Source: Prorocentrum cordatum
Taxonomy: Eukaryota; Sar; Dinophyceae; Prorocentrales; Prorocentraceae
Length of the DNA stretch: 64,000 nucleotides
Reading direction: 5' to 3'
Assembly: GCA_963575745.1 (NCBI GenBank)
Contig: CAUYUJ010002719.1
Coordinates: forward strand, 1 to 64,000
Positions 11,241 through 21,269 of the stretch are shown here, one piece after another. Position 1 is the first letter of the stretch. Every line of letters begins with the position of its first letter. A program made the position numbers and the translations under genes. The notes below the pieces were generated by a model. That model ran no database searches, was not told where the DNA came from, and was given only the letters and a program-made list of their open reading frames with translations.

Positions 11241-13354
11241 GCCATCATCATCAGCATCATCATCAGCATCGTCATCATCCTCATCATCATCCTCATCATC
11301 TTCACCATCCGTGAAGGAGGCATCCGACGACGAGACGCTGGACAGCCTCGAGCCGTTCCCACAGCAACAGGCCCATGACATGGAGCCCTTAGAGCATTTC
11401 GCCCAGGACACGGGAACCTTAGAGGATTTCGCCGCCCTGCCAAAGGGATCCAGGGTCGCTGGGCACTTAGGGGATGCACCCACGGACGTTCCCACCGTGC
11501 TCCACGTGGACGACGACGAGAACAGTCAGGCGCAGGGGCAACGTCAGGGGGGATAGGCTCAGGTAGGGACGCATCGACTCCCAATCGCTGATTCATTGCC
11601 GATGGGGGCCCGATGGCCCACCCAAACCAGGAACATGCGGATTCAGCACTGGGGGCACATTGCTGCCGATCCATCCGATATGTATCGCGAAATCCAGCTC
11701 GATGCATCTCCCCCTGAGCTGGCCCCCCGTAGCGTTTCCCCTCACAGGCGCTACTGATGAAGTCCCTCGGCGAGGCCTACAACGTCGTGCAGGTCTCCAG
11801 CGGCCGAGAGTGCATGGACTACCTTGAGGAGTGCGCCGTGATGCCCGACCTGGTGCTGCTGGACGTCGTGATGCCCAGCATGAGCGGCATCGAGGTGCTG
11901 GCCGCGATTCGGGAGTCCCATTCGATGATCAGCCTCCCCGTGGTGATGACATTTGCTGGCAGCTCCGCGGCCAGTGTCGTCAAGGGAATAGAGAACGGCT
12001 GCAACGACTGGGTCCACAAGCCGTTCGACTGCGCGGAGCTCCTGGCGCGGGTGAAGTCGCAGATACGCCACAAGGGCCTCGTACAGGAACGGCTAGGGGA
12101 GTGCGTCCACCGCGACGTGCTGAGGGCCGCGGTGCTCGCCATGATACTACAAAGCAACAGTCACACGAAAAACACGGAAACGGGTCCCGAGATTTCTCGC
12201 CGTTCTCGGTCACAGGGGCCCTCCACGGACCCCCGGGATTGTCAGATCTGTTCCTTGGGAGGGCGCCCAGGGGCCCAGGGGTCCAGGACCCGTTTCCCTC
12301 TGGGCCCGCCGCCTCCGTGCCGAGGTGCCCGATTCTTTGTTGCAGCAGCTGCTCGACCAGGCGGGAGTGCCAAAGGCAGCGGCTGGCCAGAGGCGGAAGC
12401 AGGTCCGGAGGCGCCCCGCCAGCGAGGCGCCCGTCGGACGCCACGGCACGCCTCGGCGAAAGGGCGCTGATGAGGAGCTGACGGCAGATGCCGCGGTCGC
12501 GGCCAGCGCTGCCAAGGTCAGGGACAACGTTAGGGGGGGGGGGGATGGGCTCAGGGTGGACGCGTCGACCCCCAATCGACGATAAGGGGCCCGATAGCCC
12601 ACCCGCCCAGGAACGTACGGATTCGCTGTCGAGGGCGTATCGAAGATCCGTCGGCGATGCATCGTCCATTCCAGATCGATGTTTCCACCCTCCGAGCCAG
12701 TTGTCCCCTATCGTTGGCCCTCGCAAGGCGGAGGTGGAACAGCTTCGGAGCCATGCCAAATCTCTCAAGCAGAAGCAGCTGGAGGAAGACAGGAGCCTGG
12801 CGAGGGTGCAGGAGAGGCTGGACCAGTCTCACAGCCAGAAGCAGGGGCTGGAGAGGGAGGTAAAAGAGCTGCAGGGCCGCATCGAGAAGCTTCGGCTCGA
12901 GAAGTACAGGAGCGAGCAGTCGCGGCTTGAGCCAGAGGTGACCACCGTGCCAGAACCGACGGTGGCAGAGGCGTGGTCGTCTTCCCCGGCACCAGCGGTG
13001 GAGGTGACCGCTGCGGAGCCAGCGACGACCCCTGCTGCGACAACCTTGGCGAACGTGACTGCAGCCATTTCCAAGGCACTTAAGGCGCTGCCAGGTGGCC
13101 GGCTTGAGCGACACGATGCCCAGGTCGTGATGCAGCTCTCTCACCTGGCACTGGAGGCTCGGCTGAAGGAGCGGACCGTGGAAGACCTGAGGGCAAAGCT
13201 GCAGCAGCAGTCGGCGCTGCTGTATGACACGGAAGAGAGATGTCGGTGGTTGGAGCATACTTTGAGACGGATGCGCCTCGACTCGGCACTGCTTGGCGAG
13301 CGCATGGTCGGTGGCCCGATGACTTCCCCAGCGGCAGCGCCCCTAGGTGCTTAG
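11062..13354 (+). CDS. CheY-like receiver plus coiled-coil protein, four exons
   Basis: A response-regulator receiver domain is split over two exons. Exon 1 (start unknown, ends 11529) has polyserine, an acidic linker and the first strand with its acidic pocket, TVLHVDDDENS. Exon 2 (11748-12131) carries the phospho-acceptor Asp in LVLLDVVMP (codon 11862-11864), the Thr region VVMTFAG and the conserved Lys in VHKPF (codon 12018-12020). Exon 3 (12325-12516) is basic. Exon 4 (12728-13354) has a coiled coil (about 12731-12935), a Pro/Ala linker, a second helical region and a TAG stop. Exons 2 and 3 are multiples of three and all joins are phase 0. Inferred role: phosphorelay output or scaffold; no output domain seen. 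The introns rule out a bacterial contaminant. Confidence 0.7.
11145..11310. repeat. (CAT)n trinucleotide microsatellite
   Basis: About 100 bases of nearly pure CAT/ATC triplets are followed by interrupted CAT repeats to about 11310. In the frame of the receiver gene it reads as polyserine; other frames give poly-His, poly-Ile, poly-Met or poly-Asp. The preceding CAGCAG run gives a short Ala stretch in that frame. Confidence 0.95.
11530..11747 (+). other. Intron 1 of the receiver gene (GC-AG, introner-like)
   Basis: Removing this 218-nt segment joins the first strand of the receiver to its first helix in frame. The donor is GC (CAG|GCGCAG) and the acceptor is CACAG|GCG, giving a direct repeat CAGGCG across both splice sites. 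Its interior matches intron 3. Confidence 0.7.
12132..12324 (+). other. Intron 2 of the receiver gene (GT-AG)
   Basis: This 193-nt segment has donor GCCGCG|GTGCTCG and acceptor GCCGAG|GTGCCCG, so both splice sites lie in near-identical sequence. Exact placement is inferred from frame and AG rule. Its interior does not obviously match introns 1 and 3. Confidence 0.55.
12517..12727 (+). other. Intron 3 of the receiver gene (GT-AG, introner-like)
   Basis: This 211-nt segment has donor CCAAG|GTCAGG and acceptor GCAAG|GCGGAG, sharing the direct repeat CAAGG. Shared with intron 1, in the same order: GGCTCAGG, TCGACYCCCAATCG, GGCCCGATRGCCCACCC, CCAGGAACRTRCGGATTC, then GATCCRTC and TCCAGMTCGATG. 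Confidence 0.7.
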
Positions 13355-13700
13355 CCTGCAGGAGCGAGGCGTCGGGCACTGTCCCAAGCTCCCAGGGGAT
13401 GGCGGAAGCGTGAGAGGCGCGTGCTGCAGCTGTCAATATTTTCATAGTCAGTGGCCTTCGGCTGGAGCAGACCTTCAAACGGATGCCCTGTACTCGGTCA
13501 TGCGTGGCGTGCGCATGGACGGTGGCCTCACGCGCTCCGCGGCGGCAGGGACCCCGTGTGTTTAGCCTGCAGTTGCGAGACGTCGGGTATCCGGGCGTTC
13601 CCTCTGCACCGCTGCCCCGATTTCCCAGGAGATGCCAGAGGTGTGAGAGGTACGTCCTCGCCGCGTGTCGTCCATATTTTCATTATATCGAAGACGCCAG
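13349..13700 (+). repeat. Tandem duplication at the 3' end of the receiver gene
   Basis: Copy 1 (about 13349-13455) and copy 2 (about 13557-13695) both begin TGYTTAGCCTGCAG, pass through GCGAGRCGTCGGG and GTGAGAGG, and end near ATATTTTCAT. In both, the TAG at the start falls in an open frame, so the stop codon and downstream sequence were copied together. Confidence 0.65.
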
Positions 13701-13839
13701 CGACGAATCACCGCCGCCCCAAACCGTCTGGAAACACCTGTGCGGTGAAATGTAGAAGATGCAGCTATGCTTGTGGACTGCGTAATTCCCCATGCGCTTT
13801 GGGATAGCACTGTGGAGAAGCCCTCCGCGGTCATGTGTG

Positions 13840-15120
13840 GGCTCTCTTGGGGCTTTATCTGGGTCAGTTGGGCCTTCTCGGGGACTTCTTGGGTCCTTCC
13901 TGGGCCGTCTCAGGGTGCTCTCGGGCCGTCTGGCGCCTTCGGAGACAACCTTAGGTGGCTACCTGAACAGCTTGGGGACCTACTGCTGGGTCTTTAGGGC
14001 TGTCTTGGGACTCTGTTGGGCCGCCCAGGGGCCCTCTCACATTCGGCCGTCTTGGGTCTCTCTTGGACGCCTCTTGGGGGGCCGTCTTGGGGCGATCTTG
14101 AGGACCTCTTGGGCAGCCTTGGGCTTCGAAAGCCCGTAAAGGCTAGAACACGAAAACAGCCGAAACACCCGAAGAGTGTTTGGCGTGTCGCGTATCCCCA
14201 CCAGCCTTTGTAGCTTGTTTGTTACGTCTTGCGGACGGCGTTCGGCACTTCCGATGCGCTCGCGATCAAAAAGTATCCCCACCAGCCCATCCAGAAGCGA
14301 TGCTCATGAGAGTTGAGAGTTGCCTGGATGATGAGGTTGGCGGAGAGGAGGAGGAGGAGGAGGAGGAGGAGGAGGAGGAGGAAACCCAGGAGGAGCAGGA
14401 GGAAAAAGAGGACCAGGAGGAGGAGGAAGAGGAGGAGGAGGAGGAGGAGGAGGAAGGGGAGAGGAGGAGAAGGAGGGTCAATGTTTGGCATCTCTTATTG
14501 TGAGGGCCTCTCGGAGGACTCTTAGGGTTATCTTGGAGTGTAAGTTTGGGCCCTCTTGGGGCTTGCTTGAGACTTTCTCGGGGACCTATTTGGGGTCGTT
14601 TGGGGGGGGCGTTGGGGCCCTGATGGGTATTTTCTCAGGTGGTGTCTTGGGGCACTCTCGGAGCGATCTTGTGCGCGCTGGTTCAAAACGGGGGGGGGGG
14701 GGCTAATTCGGGTCTCCCCCCCTCCCCCCCCTCGGCGGCCGCAGAAAGCTTTCTTGGGGCGTCATTGAGCGCCGCATGAGGGCTTCTTGGGCCGCCTTGG
14801 ACCCCTCTTTGGCTCTTCTTCTGGCTCCCTGGGGCCATCGTGGGGCCAGACTGAGGCCTCAGAAGCCCATAGGCGGCGAAAAGGAGAGAAGGCAAAAACC
14901 TTATCTTGATCGTAGGTTTTGAACGATGTTGGTCTCTTGGGAGGTTCCCTGGGAGGCCCCGAGAGCCTTTGGAGCCGTCATGGGGCCTCTCAGAGGTACG
15001 CCAGAGGCTATTGAGACCCATCTCCCGCTCTCGTGGAGGCCACCTCGTGGCAGCATTCGGGGTCCCTCTGGGAGCTGTCTTGGGCCCCGGAGTGCCGCCT
15101 GACACCTCGCGGGCGGGGCG
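13840..15120. repeat. TCTTGGGGCC-type degenerate arrays
   Basis: Imperfect TCTTGGGGCC/TCTCGGGGCC units fill 13840-14130, 14530-14660 and 14740-15110, in the opposite orientation to the 4.6-5.7 kb arrays. Short non-array cores with GAAGCCCGTAAAGGC (14125) or GAAGCCCATAGGCGGC (14861) followed by A-rich sequence interrupt them. No gene is supported. Confidence 0.75.
14341..14474. repeat. GGA/GAG purine microsatellite
   Basis: About 130 bases of GGA/GAG triplets with minor interruptions. It reads as poly-Glu or poly-Arg forward and poly-Ser or poly-Leu in reverse; none is taken as a gene. Confidence 0.9.
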
Positions 15121-15419
15121 CCCAGACCCAGGGGAGGGATCTCCTTCGATGGCGTGGGCGAACCCCCCCCCAGAAGCACCACCCAGGCACGGGGCTGTGA
15201 GGCCGAAGTCAACGGCCGCCCAGATGGCGAGCAAGGCAGAGGCATATCAGCCTAGGTGGTCACACAGGACATCAGCGCTGTTGCGCCCGGAGGCTACGAG
15301 AAGGCCCGAGGCGGCCACGGTGCCCTTGCCGGCAGCCTTTGGATAAGCCAAGATCAAAGAACAGCTATTGGTTCTGCGAAGATGTTAGGCAATCTCGCCT
15401 TTTCGCCCTCGATGGCCCT

Positions 15420-15800
15420 GGAGGCATCCAGATGGCTCCAACATGGTCCAAGAAGGGCTCAGGAGGGACCCTGGAGGAGCCCAAGACGGCCGCCGGGACC
15501 CCTAGACGAGCGGCCCCAAAAAGGCCCCAGACCCATCCATGTCGCGAAAAGGCTAACAAGGTCCACCCACCCACGAGAGACGAAAAGGCCAACAAGGCCT
15601 CAGCATGGCCGAAGAGGTCCCCAAGACGGGACCAAGAGGGCCCCAAGAGGGCCCCATACACCTCCAAGTTGCGATAGGGCCAACAGAGCCCAGCAACTTG
15701 GCGCTCATTGGAGCCCAAGGCAGCCCCGGGAGAGCTCAGAAGGTGCCAAGAGGCGCAAAGAGAGCCCCAAAAGAACTTCACAGGACCCCAACAGACCCCC
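15420..15800. repeat. CCCCAAGACGG-type array, forward orientation
   Basis: Degenerate CCCCAAGACGG/CCCCAAGAGG units, matching the 4.6-5.7 kb arrays in orientation and so inverted relative to the arrays just upstream. Confidence 0.7.
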
Positions 15801-16079
15801 GAATACCATCCCGAAAGAGTACCACAAGCGTCATCGTGCTCCAAGTGTGTACCTTGTGCATGCTCTATCGCCATCTATCTCGTTCGCGCTGTAGCTCGGC
15901 CCTGTGCCTCATTCGAATATCATGGTTTAACTAGGCGAAAGTGGGAGGCTTACGGCGTGGGGAAGGGGGAGGGGCAAGCCCCACCCCGAATATGGCAAGA
16001 GGGCGTTGCGGAACAGGGCAGAGAAGAACCTTTCATACCACATGCGCCCAGTGGGCTGCTAGGAATCAACGGTGTCAGC

Positions 16080-16560
16080 CTCCTTGGGGCTTCCTGGAGG
16101 CAAACTTGGAGTACGCTTGGGGCCTCTTGGGAAACTCTCAAGCCGTCTTGGAGGCCCGATGGGCCATCATGGAACCGTTTTCCATGCATGCTGGGCCATC
16201 TTGGAGGCCCTCTTGGGCCATCGTGGGAGTTTGGGAGCGGGCGTAGCGCACCTGTGCGCTTCTTTCTGGATGGCCCTCGGCCCGACGCCATTGGGTCGTA
16301 GACCAGATGCCGTTTGGATGCCGTGGAGGGGGTTATTCGAGCCCTCGTATGTGCCTCGTGAGAGCCTCTTGGTGGATTAATGGGGGTATCTTGAAGGCCT
16401 CGAGGGGCTTCTTGGGGGCCTCCAGAGAGCCTGCTAGCTGTCTCGGGGGGGCGTCTTGAGGTAGAGGGCTCCAAGTTGCAGTTCGAGTTCCCCGCCCTGG
16501 GCCTCTCTTGGCCTCCTCTTTGGGGCCTCGGGGTTCCCTTGGGCGGGTTTAGGGGGTCTC
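16080..16560. repeat. TCTTGGGGCC-type array, reverse orientation
   Basis: Imperfect CTTGGGGCTTC/TCTTGGAGGCC units continue to about 16560. From there to about 17240 the DNA is unique and I see no gene in it. Confidence 0.65.
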
Positions 16561-17244
16561 CTCCGACCCCGCGAGACCATATTGGAGCATCTTATCACGT
16601 TGGTGCAAATGAGTCCGAGCCACGGTGCCGAGGCATCCTTGGAAACGTCATGCGAAACTCACTGGAACTCGGGGGTCTGAGCCCATTGAATGGAGTACTG
16701 GCAAGATTCCACACAACGAACTCGAAGGCACCTGAGGACACTTCACTCAGTGCCTCGCGGTACGGTGGCGAATTTCTCTTATTTGTCATGAGAGGAACGG
16801 CTAGTTTACTGGAGCTCGCTCGCTCTTTGCCTTTTTCTCTCCTTGGATTTTCTTGCGGCCGTTTCGGTCGAGTTTCACGCTCAACGCTGCCCTCTGGTCC
16901 CCGATAGCAGGTGTGCACGGTCCTAGCGCGCCTCCAGCACAGTCTGAGCAAGCATGGTATTCATAGTCCGTATTGCCATTGCAATCAACAAAAAACGTGT
17001 TTCCACGTCAGTTGTTGCCGCCAATCCCGTTTCTTTGTATAAGGGTGCCCTTTCGCCAGGGTGACCTTTGGTGCTGGCCCAAACGAAGCGCTTGGGAGCG
17101 CCCCTCCCCAGCATCCCCGAGGGCGTCTGGAGTGGTTGCCTTTGAAGGGCGAACCCTAAAAAGCAGCAGCGCTCCGAAGATCTTTTCACGAAGGCCACCC
17201 TGACGTGGGGAGGGGGTGAGGAGCACGATGAGGAGGAGGGAGGA

Positions 17245-17790
17245 TGGGACGGCGGCCCTTAAACTGCCTGCGGCGAGCCGGTCGAGGTCGAGCGCAAGGA
17301 GGCGCCGCTCGTCCTGGAGGCGCAACGCGAAAACTACCCCCCGAAGTTGGCAAACGTGACTGTCCGCTACACCGTTCTGGGAGGCGCGCGCCTTCGCCAC
17401 TGCCGCGGACGGCGACGGCGCGGTGGCCGCCGAGGGGAAAGCGGACAAACGCCGGCGCTACCTCGAGCGGCGCGCCTTTTGACCGTTGCTCCCGCTGGCC
17501 CACGAGACAGCGGACCGCCTAGGCCAGGCCGCGCTGCGGCACCTGCGCTGGCTTGCGCGGGACCGCGCGCATGGTGTGGGCGACGGCCCCGCTGCCGAGG
17601 CGGCCGCTGGCGCGCTGGCGCGGCGACGCGGCGCTGAATTCAGAGTTGCGCTGCGCCGGGCCACGGCGAGGAAGCTGCGGTCTTCCATCGGGCGCGACCG
17701 CGCCGAGGAGGCCGCGGCCCGTTTTGGCCGACAAGCTGGCCGGGTAGCCGGCAGGGCGCCTGGGCGCGGAGAAGAGCCCTACATCCACGT
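17245..17790 (+). pseudogene. Unrecognised decayed coding segment
   Basis: Three forward frames in succession look protein-like. About 17275-17385 reads EPVEVERKEAPLVLEAQRE and on through NVTVRYTVLGG. A one-base shift then gives ARAFATAADGDGAVAAEGKA to a TGA near 17481. A third frame continues from about 17486 with an Ala/Arg-rich helical segment (LGQAALRHLRWLARDRAHG). The shifts suggest a pseudogene or unplaced introns. I do not recognise the family. Confidence 0.25.
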
Positions 17791-19238
17791 CGCGCTCTTC
17801 CTGCTGATCACCAGGGGTGGGTGTGCTTTGGCGCGCGGCGCAAAGGCTCGTTCGACGCAGAAGGAGGAAGTGGAGGACACTCAGGCGAGACCCCGCTATG
17901 TGCAGGATCGACCTTCCATCTTTCTAGCAGAACAGAAGGCAGAGAGGCAGCATGAGAAAGGTCGAGGAAGCGTCCAGCGGTATCCACGTTCTTTTAAGCA
18001 GTCGGCCCCATGCGTGTCATCGTTTCGCAACGTCAGAGTTGTAGCCATAATTCGCGCAGAAGTCTCACGCGGGAACCCGAGTTTGATCAGGAGCTGCCTT
18101 CCACCAGTGTAACCAATTCGTTGCTTGAAACGTTGACTCGGATAGTGTGGGGCAGTCGGATGCGCAATGTGCATGTTGAGAGTTTGTCGGCCCCCATCAT
18201 TACAGTTCATGGGGCATGAAACTAATGTGCACAGGGCACAAGGGAGAATCGCATTTTGAAAAAAATGCGCGACATCATGGTAAGTGATGGAGTGTTTGAA
18301 TTGCACGCGCGAGGCGCACAAAAAGGTAAGCGCGGCGTTAAAGCGAAGGCTGCAGGTTGAAAGACCGCGCCGCCCATCCATGTACAAATTCATGTGCTGT
18401 CGCTTCGGGATCGCAAATGGCACGTAAATCTAAAGCGAAACGCCCAGCGTGGCCCACGGACGCGCCTGGTGGTTCGACACGGGAATTATATGAAGGCGGG
18501 GGAAGCGTAGGCGGAGGAGGGGAAACGTCTTACGAGACGAACGATGCCCTATACGTGCGGCGTGTTGCTGACAGGTTTGTGTGTCCTCACGGACGGCGCA
18601 GACTTGATAACCATCCAACACATATTCTTGTTCATTGGATTTGCTACCCAGTCATATCAACATATAATCGTTTGGCAGGACGATACACAATTTGGCCAGC
18701 CTGGGCGAGAGCTGGATGCACATGTGTTTGGACATTTTCCAGCGCTCGGCCCTCCTACGGCCGTGTAAGCGGGGTTTCCGCATGTGCATCCAGCGCCCGG
18801 CCTCCACATGTTCCACATGTGTATCCAGGCGTGTGTGCACCCAGCCTCTTGGCCATTGCCACGACGGAAAAAAGTCCTGACACAAGTGGGTTCTGGAAGT
18901 TGTTTGCCGGTTTCGGGCCCCCGGAGCCCTGGACCGTTGACAATGGTTCGCGAATCCTGACAGAACCCCTGCCAGCGCCCGTTCCCCTCAGGACCCCTTT
19001 TCCCTTCATGGTAAGAGCAGGGGCCATGTGTAGGATTCGGAAGGGACTCGGGGTTCGTTGGGCCTCTGGTTCCGGCGTTCCTTGCAGGTCGGGGCGCAGT
19101 TTGGATCAAAATGGGGCTATAAGGGCCCCAGACGGTGCTGTGACCGCACCGTGTGGTGAGTCAGTTGGGCCTGCATACGAAGACACCTCTCCCAAAGTTG
19201 TCATGCACTCCGGCGCAGCGAACGCACTGTAGCGTTGC
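17791..19238. other. No gene or repeat recognised
   Basis: Mixed-composition DNA with only short open frames that carry no motif I recognise. No tandem structure was noticed. Confidence 0.5.
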
Positions 19239-19263
19239 ATATATATATATATATATATATATA
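19239..19263. repeat. (AT)n microsatellite
   Basis: A pure AT dinucleotide run of 25 bases. Confidence 0.95.
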
Positions 19264-19699
19264 GTCACGCCCTGCCCACTGACAGCGGTTACGAAAAGCG
19301 GCTCTGCTCGCATACGCTTCCTCCTTCCAGCGTGCTGAGTCAGCAGAGAATCGCTGTGGCCGCACGGTTTTGGGACTCGGGTCGTTCTCCGAAGACGTCT
19401 CGGGCTCCGAGGTCCCAGAACCGCGCGGTGACGGACAGTGCGGTGGGATCTTGGGGATCTCGAGGTCATCGCACGGTCTGTCAACGCACCGTGGGTTTGG
19501 CTTCGGATCGCCGCCACGGCGCGCGTGCTCGAACGGCATGCGCGGGCCGGCAAGCAGCGACACGCACCTGGCAGAGCTCGCCTTTTGCAGGACTGGGCTC
19601 GCTCAATTAGGTCGGGCGCTCCGCCCTTCGATTCTCGCCGAGAAGGGCTCGAACTGAGGGCGGTTGCATCGCCGAATAACAAAAACTACATTCCTATGT

Positions 19700-19703
19700 G
19701 TAT

Positions 19704-19734
<31 letters not shown>

Positions 19735-19770
19735 CATATACACACGCACACACATACATGTGTATATATT
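19700..19770. repeat. (TA)n / TACA microsatellite
   Basis: TA dinucleotides pass into TACATA and CACACG units and end directly at the MITE that follows. Confidence 0.9.
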
Positions 19771-19771
19771 G

Positions 19772-19902
19772 TCAGAGGTCCGTACGGATATTTGGGATCT
19801 GCGTTGGATCCCCTTGGCGGCGCCTCCGGTGCCACCCCTGGCGCGCTCCGCGCGACAGGGAGGGGGCCATTGCCGATCCAAGAGATCCGCGCTGACCTTC
19901 GA
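19772..19902. mobile_element. MITE-like element, diverged copy
   Basis: Its left end, TCAGAGGTCCGTACGGAT, and right end, ATCCGCGCTGACCTTCGA, are degenerate inverted repeats about 131 bp apart. Overall sequence matches the better-preserved copy at 61049-61176: a GC-rich middle with CTGGCGCGC and an interior AGAGA next to the right end. No coding capacity. Confidence 0.65.
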
Positions 19903-19989
19903 AAGTTTGTGTTTATGTTGGTGTGTCGTCTTCTGGGCTGGCCTCGCGCATCGCCTGTTTGTTGGCGTTGGTTTCGGAACATAACAGAC

Positions 19990-20290
19990 CACTGGCGGTT
20001 CTGGGTTCGTCATTCGGTGCCTGTGGCTCGTGGTCCGGGTGATTTGTGATTCGTGGTTGATGGGTCGAAGCTCGTGGTCCATGGTTCGTGCTTCGCGCTT
20101 CACGTTTCGCGTTTCGTGGTTCGCAGCTTCACGTTTCGTGGTTCGTGGCCCCTGGCTAGTGGTTTGTCCTTAACATTTCGTGGCTCGTGATCCGTAGTGT
20201 GTGCTTCGTGGTTTGCGTATTACGGCTCGCTGCTCGTGCATCGGACTCTTGCTTAGTGATTCGATGTTCTGTGATTCGAGATGTGATAGT
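19990..20290. repeat. TTCGTGG-type short tandem repeats
   Basis: Degenerate units of 8-15 bases built on TTCGTGGTTCG and TCGTGGTCC. They lie just after the MITE copy here, and the same repeat type lies just before the MITE copy near 61 kb. Confidence 0.75.
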
Positions 20291-20448
20291 CTTGCCGTTT
20301 CGCGTATGCCCACCAAGCCATCCAAACAGTTATATTGTTTTGATCAGGGACGTGGGGGAGCATGCAGTAGAACAGAGAGCTGGAGAAGCCAGTCAAATCG
20401 AACGCTTGAATCGGCCTGAGCAGAACCAGGAGGAAGGGCAGAGACAAG

Positions 20449-20545
20449 GATGAGGCGGGAGAAGGAAGGGGGGAAGAGGAGGAGGAGGAGGAGAAGGAGG
20501 AGGAGGAGGAGGAAGGATGAGGGAGGAGACGGAGTATGAGGAGGA
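20449..20545. repeat. GGA/GAG purine microsatellite
   Basis: GGA/GAG-rich tract of about 100 bases, similar to those at 2.5 and 14.3 kb. Confidence 0.85.
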
Positions 20546-20689
20546 GGGGGAAGGCGAGCGCAGGGAATATTTGTTTGATGGAGCATGTTCTCACTCAGCT
20601 CCTGGTGAACCCTGGGCGGGAGGATGAGAAGGATGATGAGGAGGAGGTGGGAAGCGAAGGAGGAAGAGGGGGCGACGCGGATTAAGTTT

Positions 20690-21240
20690 GCCCCTCTTGG
20701 GTTCGAAAAGTCTCCTCTTGGAGCCCTCTTGGGGCGCTTATGGTGGCTCTTGGGTCCGTCTTGGAGCCATTTGGGGAGCCTTTGGGGCTCTCTTGGGGCC
20801 TTGTGGTGCCCTCCTGGGAGCCTCGGGGGCCATCTTGGAGGATATCGAGCAAAGAGCGGGGAGCCTCCATTAGCATTGCCCTTCTGGAGTCCCAGAAACC
20901 GCTACTTGGAGCCCTCTTGGGACCATCTTGGGGTCTTCTTGGGCTCCTCTTGGGTCTCAATTGGGCCCTCTTGGAACCTCGAGGCATCGGAAGGCCATCG
21001 GAAGCGAAAGGGCGAGAAGGCTTGACTCATTGATTGACCCTATGTGCTCGAAGGTGTGTGGCATCTTGGGGGGTTCCTTGGGAGGCCCCAAGCCTTCTTG
21101 GACCCGTCTTGGAGCGGTCTTGGAGCCGCTTGGAGTATGTTGGGTCTTGCGCGATCTTGCGCTATCTTGAGCCATCTTGAAGGTCGTCTTGGGCTCTCTG
21201 AGGCCATCTTGGAGCTATCTTGGACCATCTTGAACGCCCT
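20690..21240. repeat. TCTTGGGGCC-type array
   Basis: Units of the TCTTGGGGCC/TCTTGGAGCC form fill most of this stretch, interrupted near 20975-21040 by a non-array core (ATCGGAAGGCCATCGG, then GGGCGAGAAGGC). Confidence 0.75.
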
Positions 21241-21269
21241 AACGCGTCACGACCCCCCTCCCCGTCCAG

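Larger units (their letters stand above)
9225..11316 (+). pseudogene. GAFPA-repeat protein, one frame broken by two TGA codons
   Basis: A single forward frame reads for about 2 kb with only two internal stops, both TGA (10373-10375 and 10637-10639). The first part carries the ~100-bp repeats described separately, each contributing a GAFPA-type motif. After them come a helical stretch (LRILGTAVSEAVHSALQ), acidic segments (ELAGDDDDLQAVLLLDHSED; DEADGVYDFDDASEELAENG) and finally the CAT repeat. The non-repetitive parts look like real protein. It may be a pseudogene, or a gene whose introns I cannot place; TGA recoding is possible but unsupported. It may connect to the receiver-domain gene downstream. 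Function unknown. Confidence 0.4.

Noticed and set aside
11100-11316. Histidine-rich or methionine-rich protein
   Set aside because: Poly-His and poly-Met are alternative frames of the CAT repeat. The receiver gene frame reads polyserine here.
11748-12131. Bacterial contamination suggested by the receiver domain
   Set aside because: The domain is split by an intron with a GC donor and repeat-derived interior, and flanked by eukaryotic repeats.
19600-19670. tRNA-like sequence (TCAATTAGGTC and TTCGATTCTCG)
   Set aside because: Resembles A and B boxes, but no consistent acceptor and anticodon stems could be drawn.
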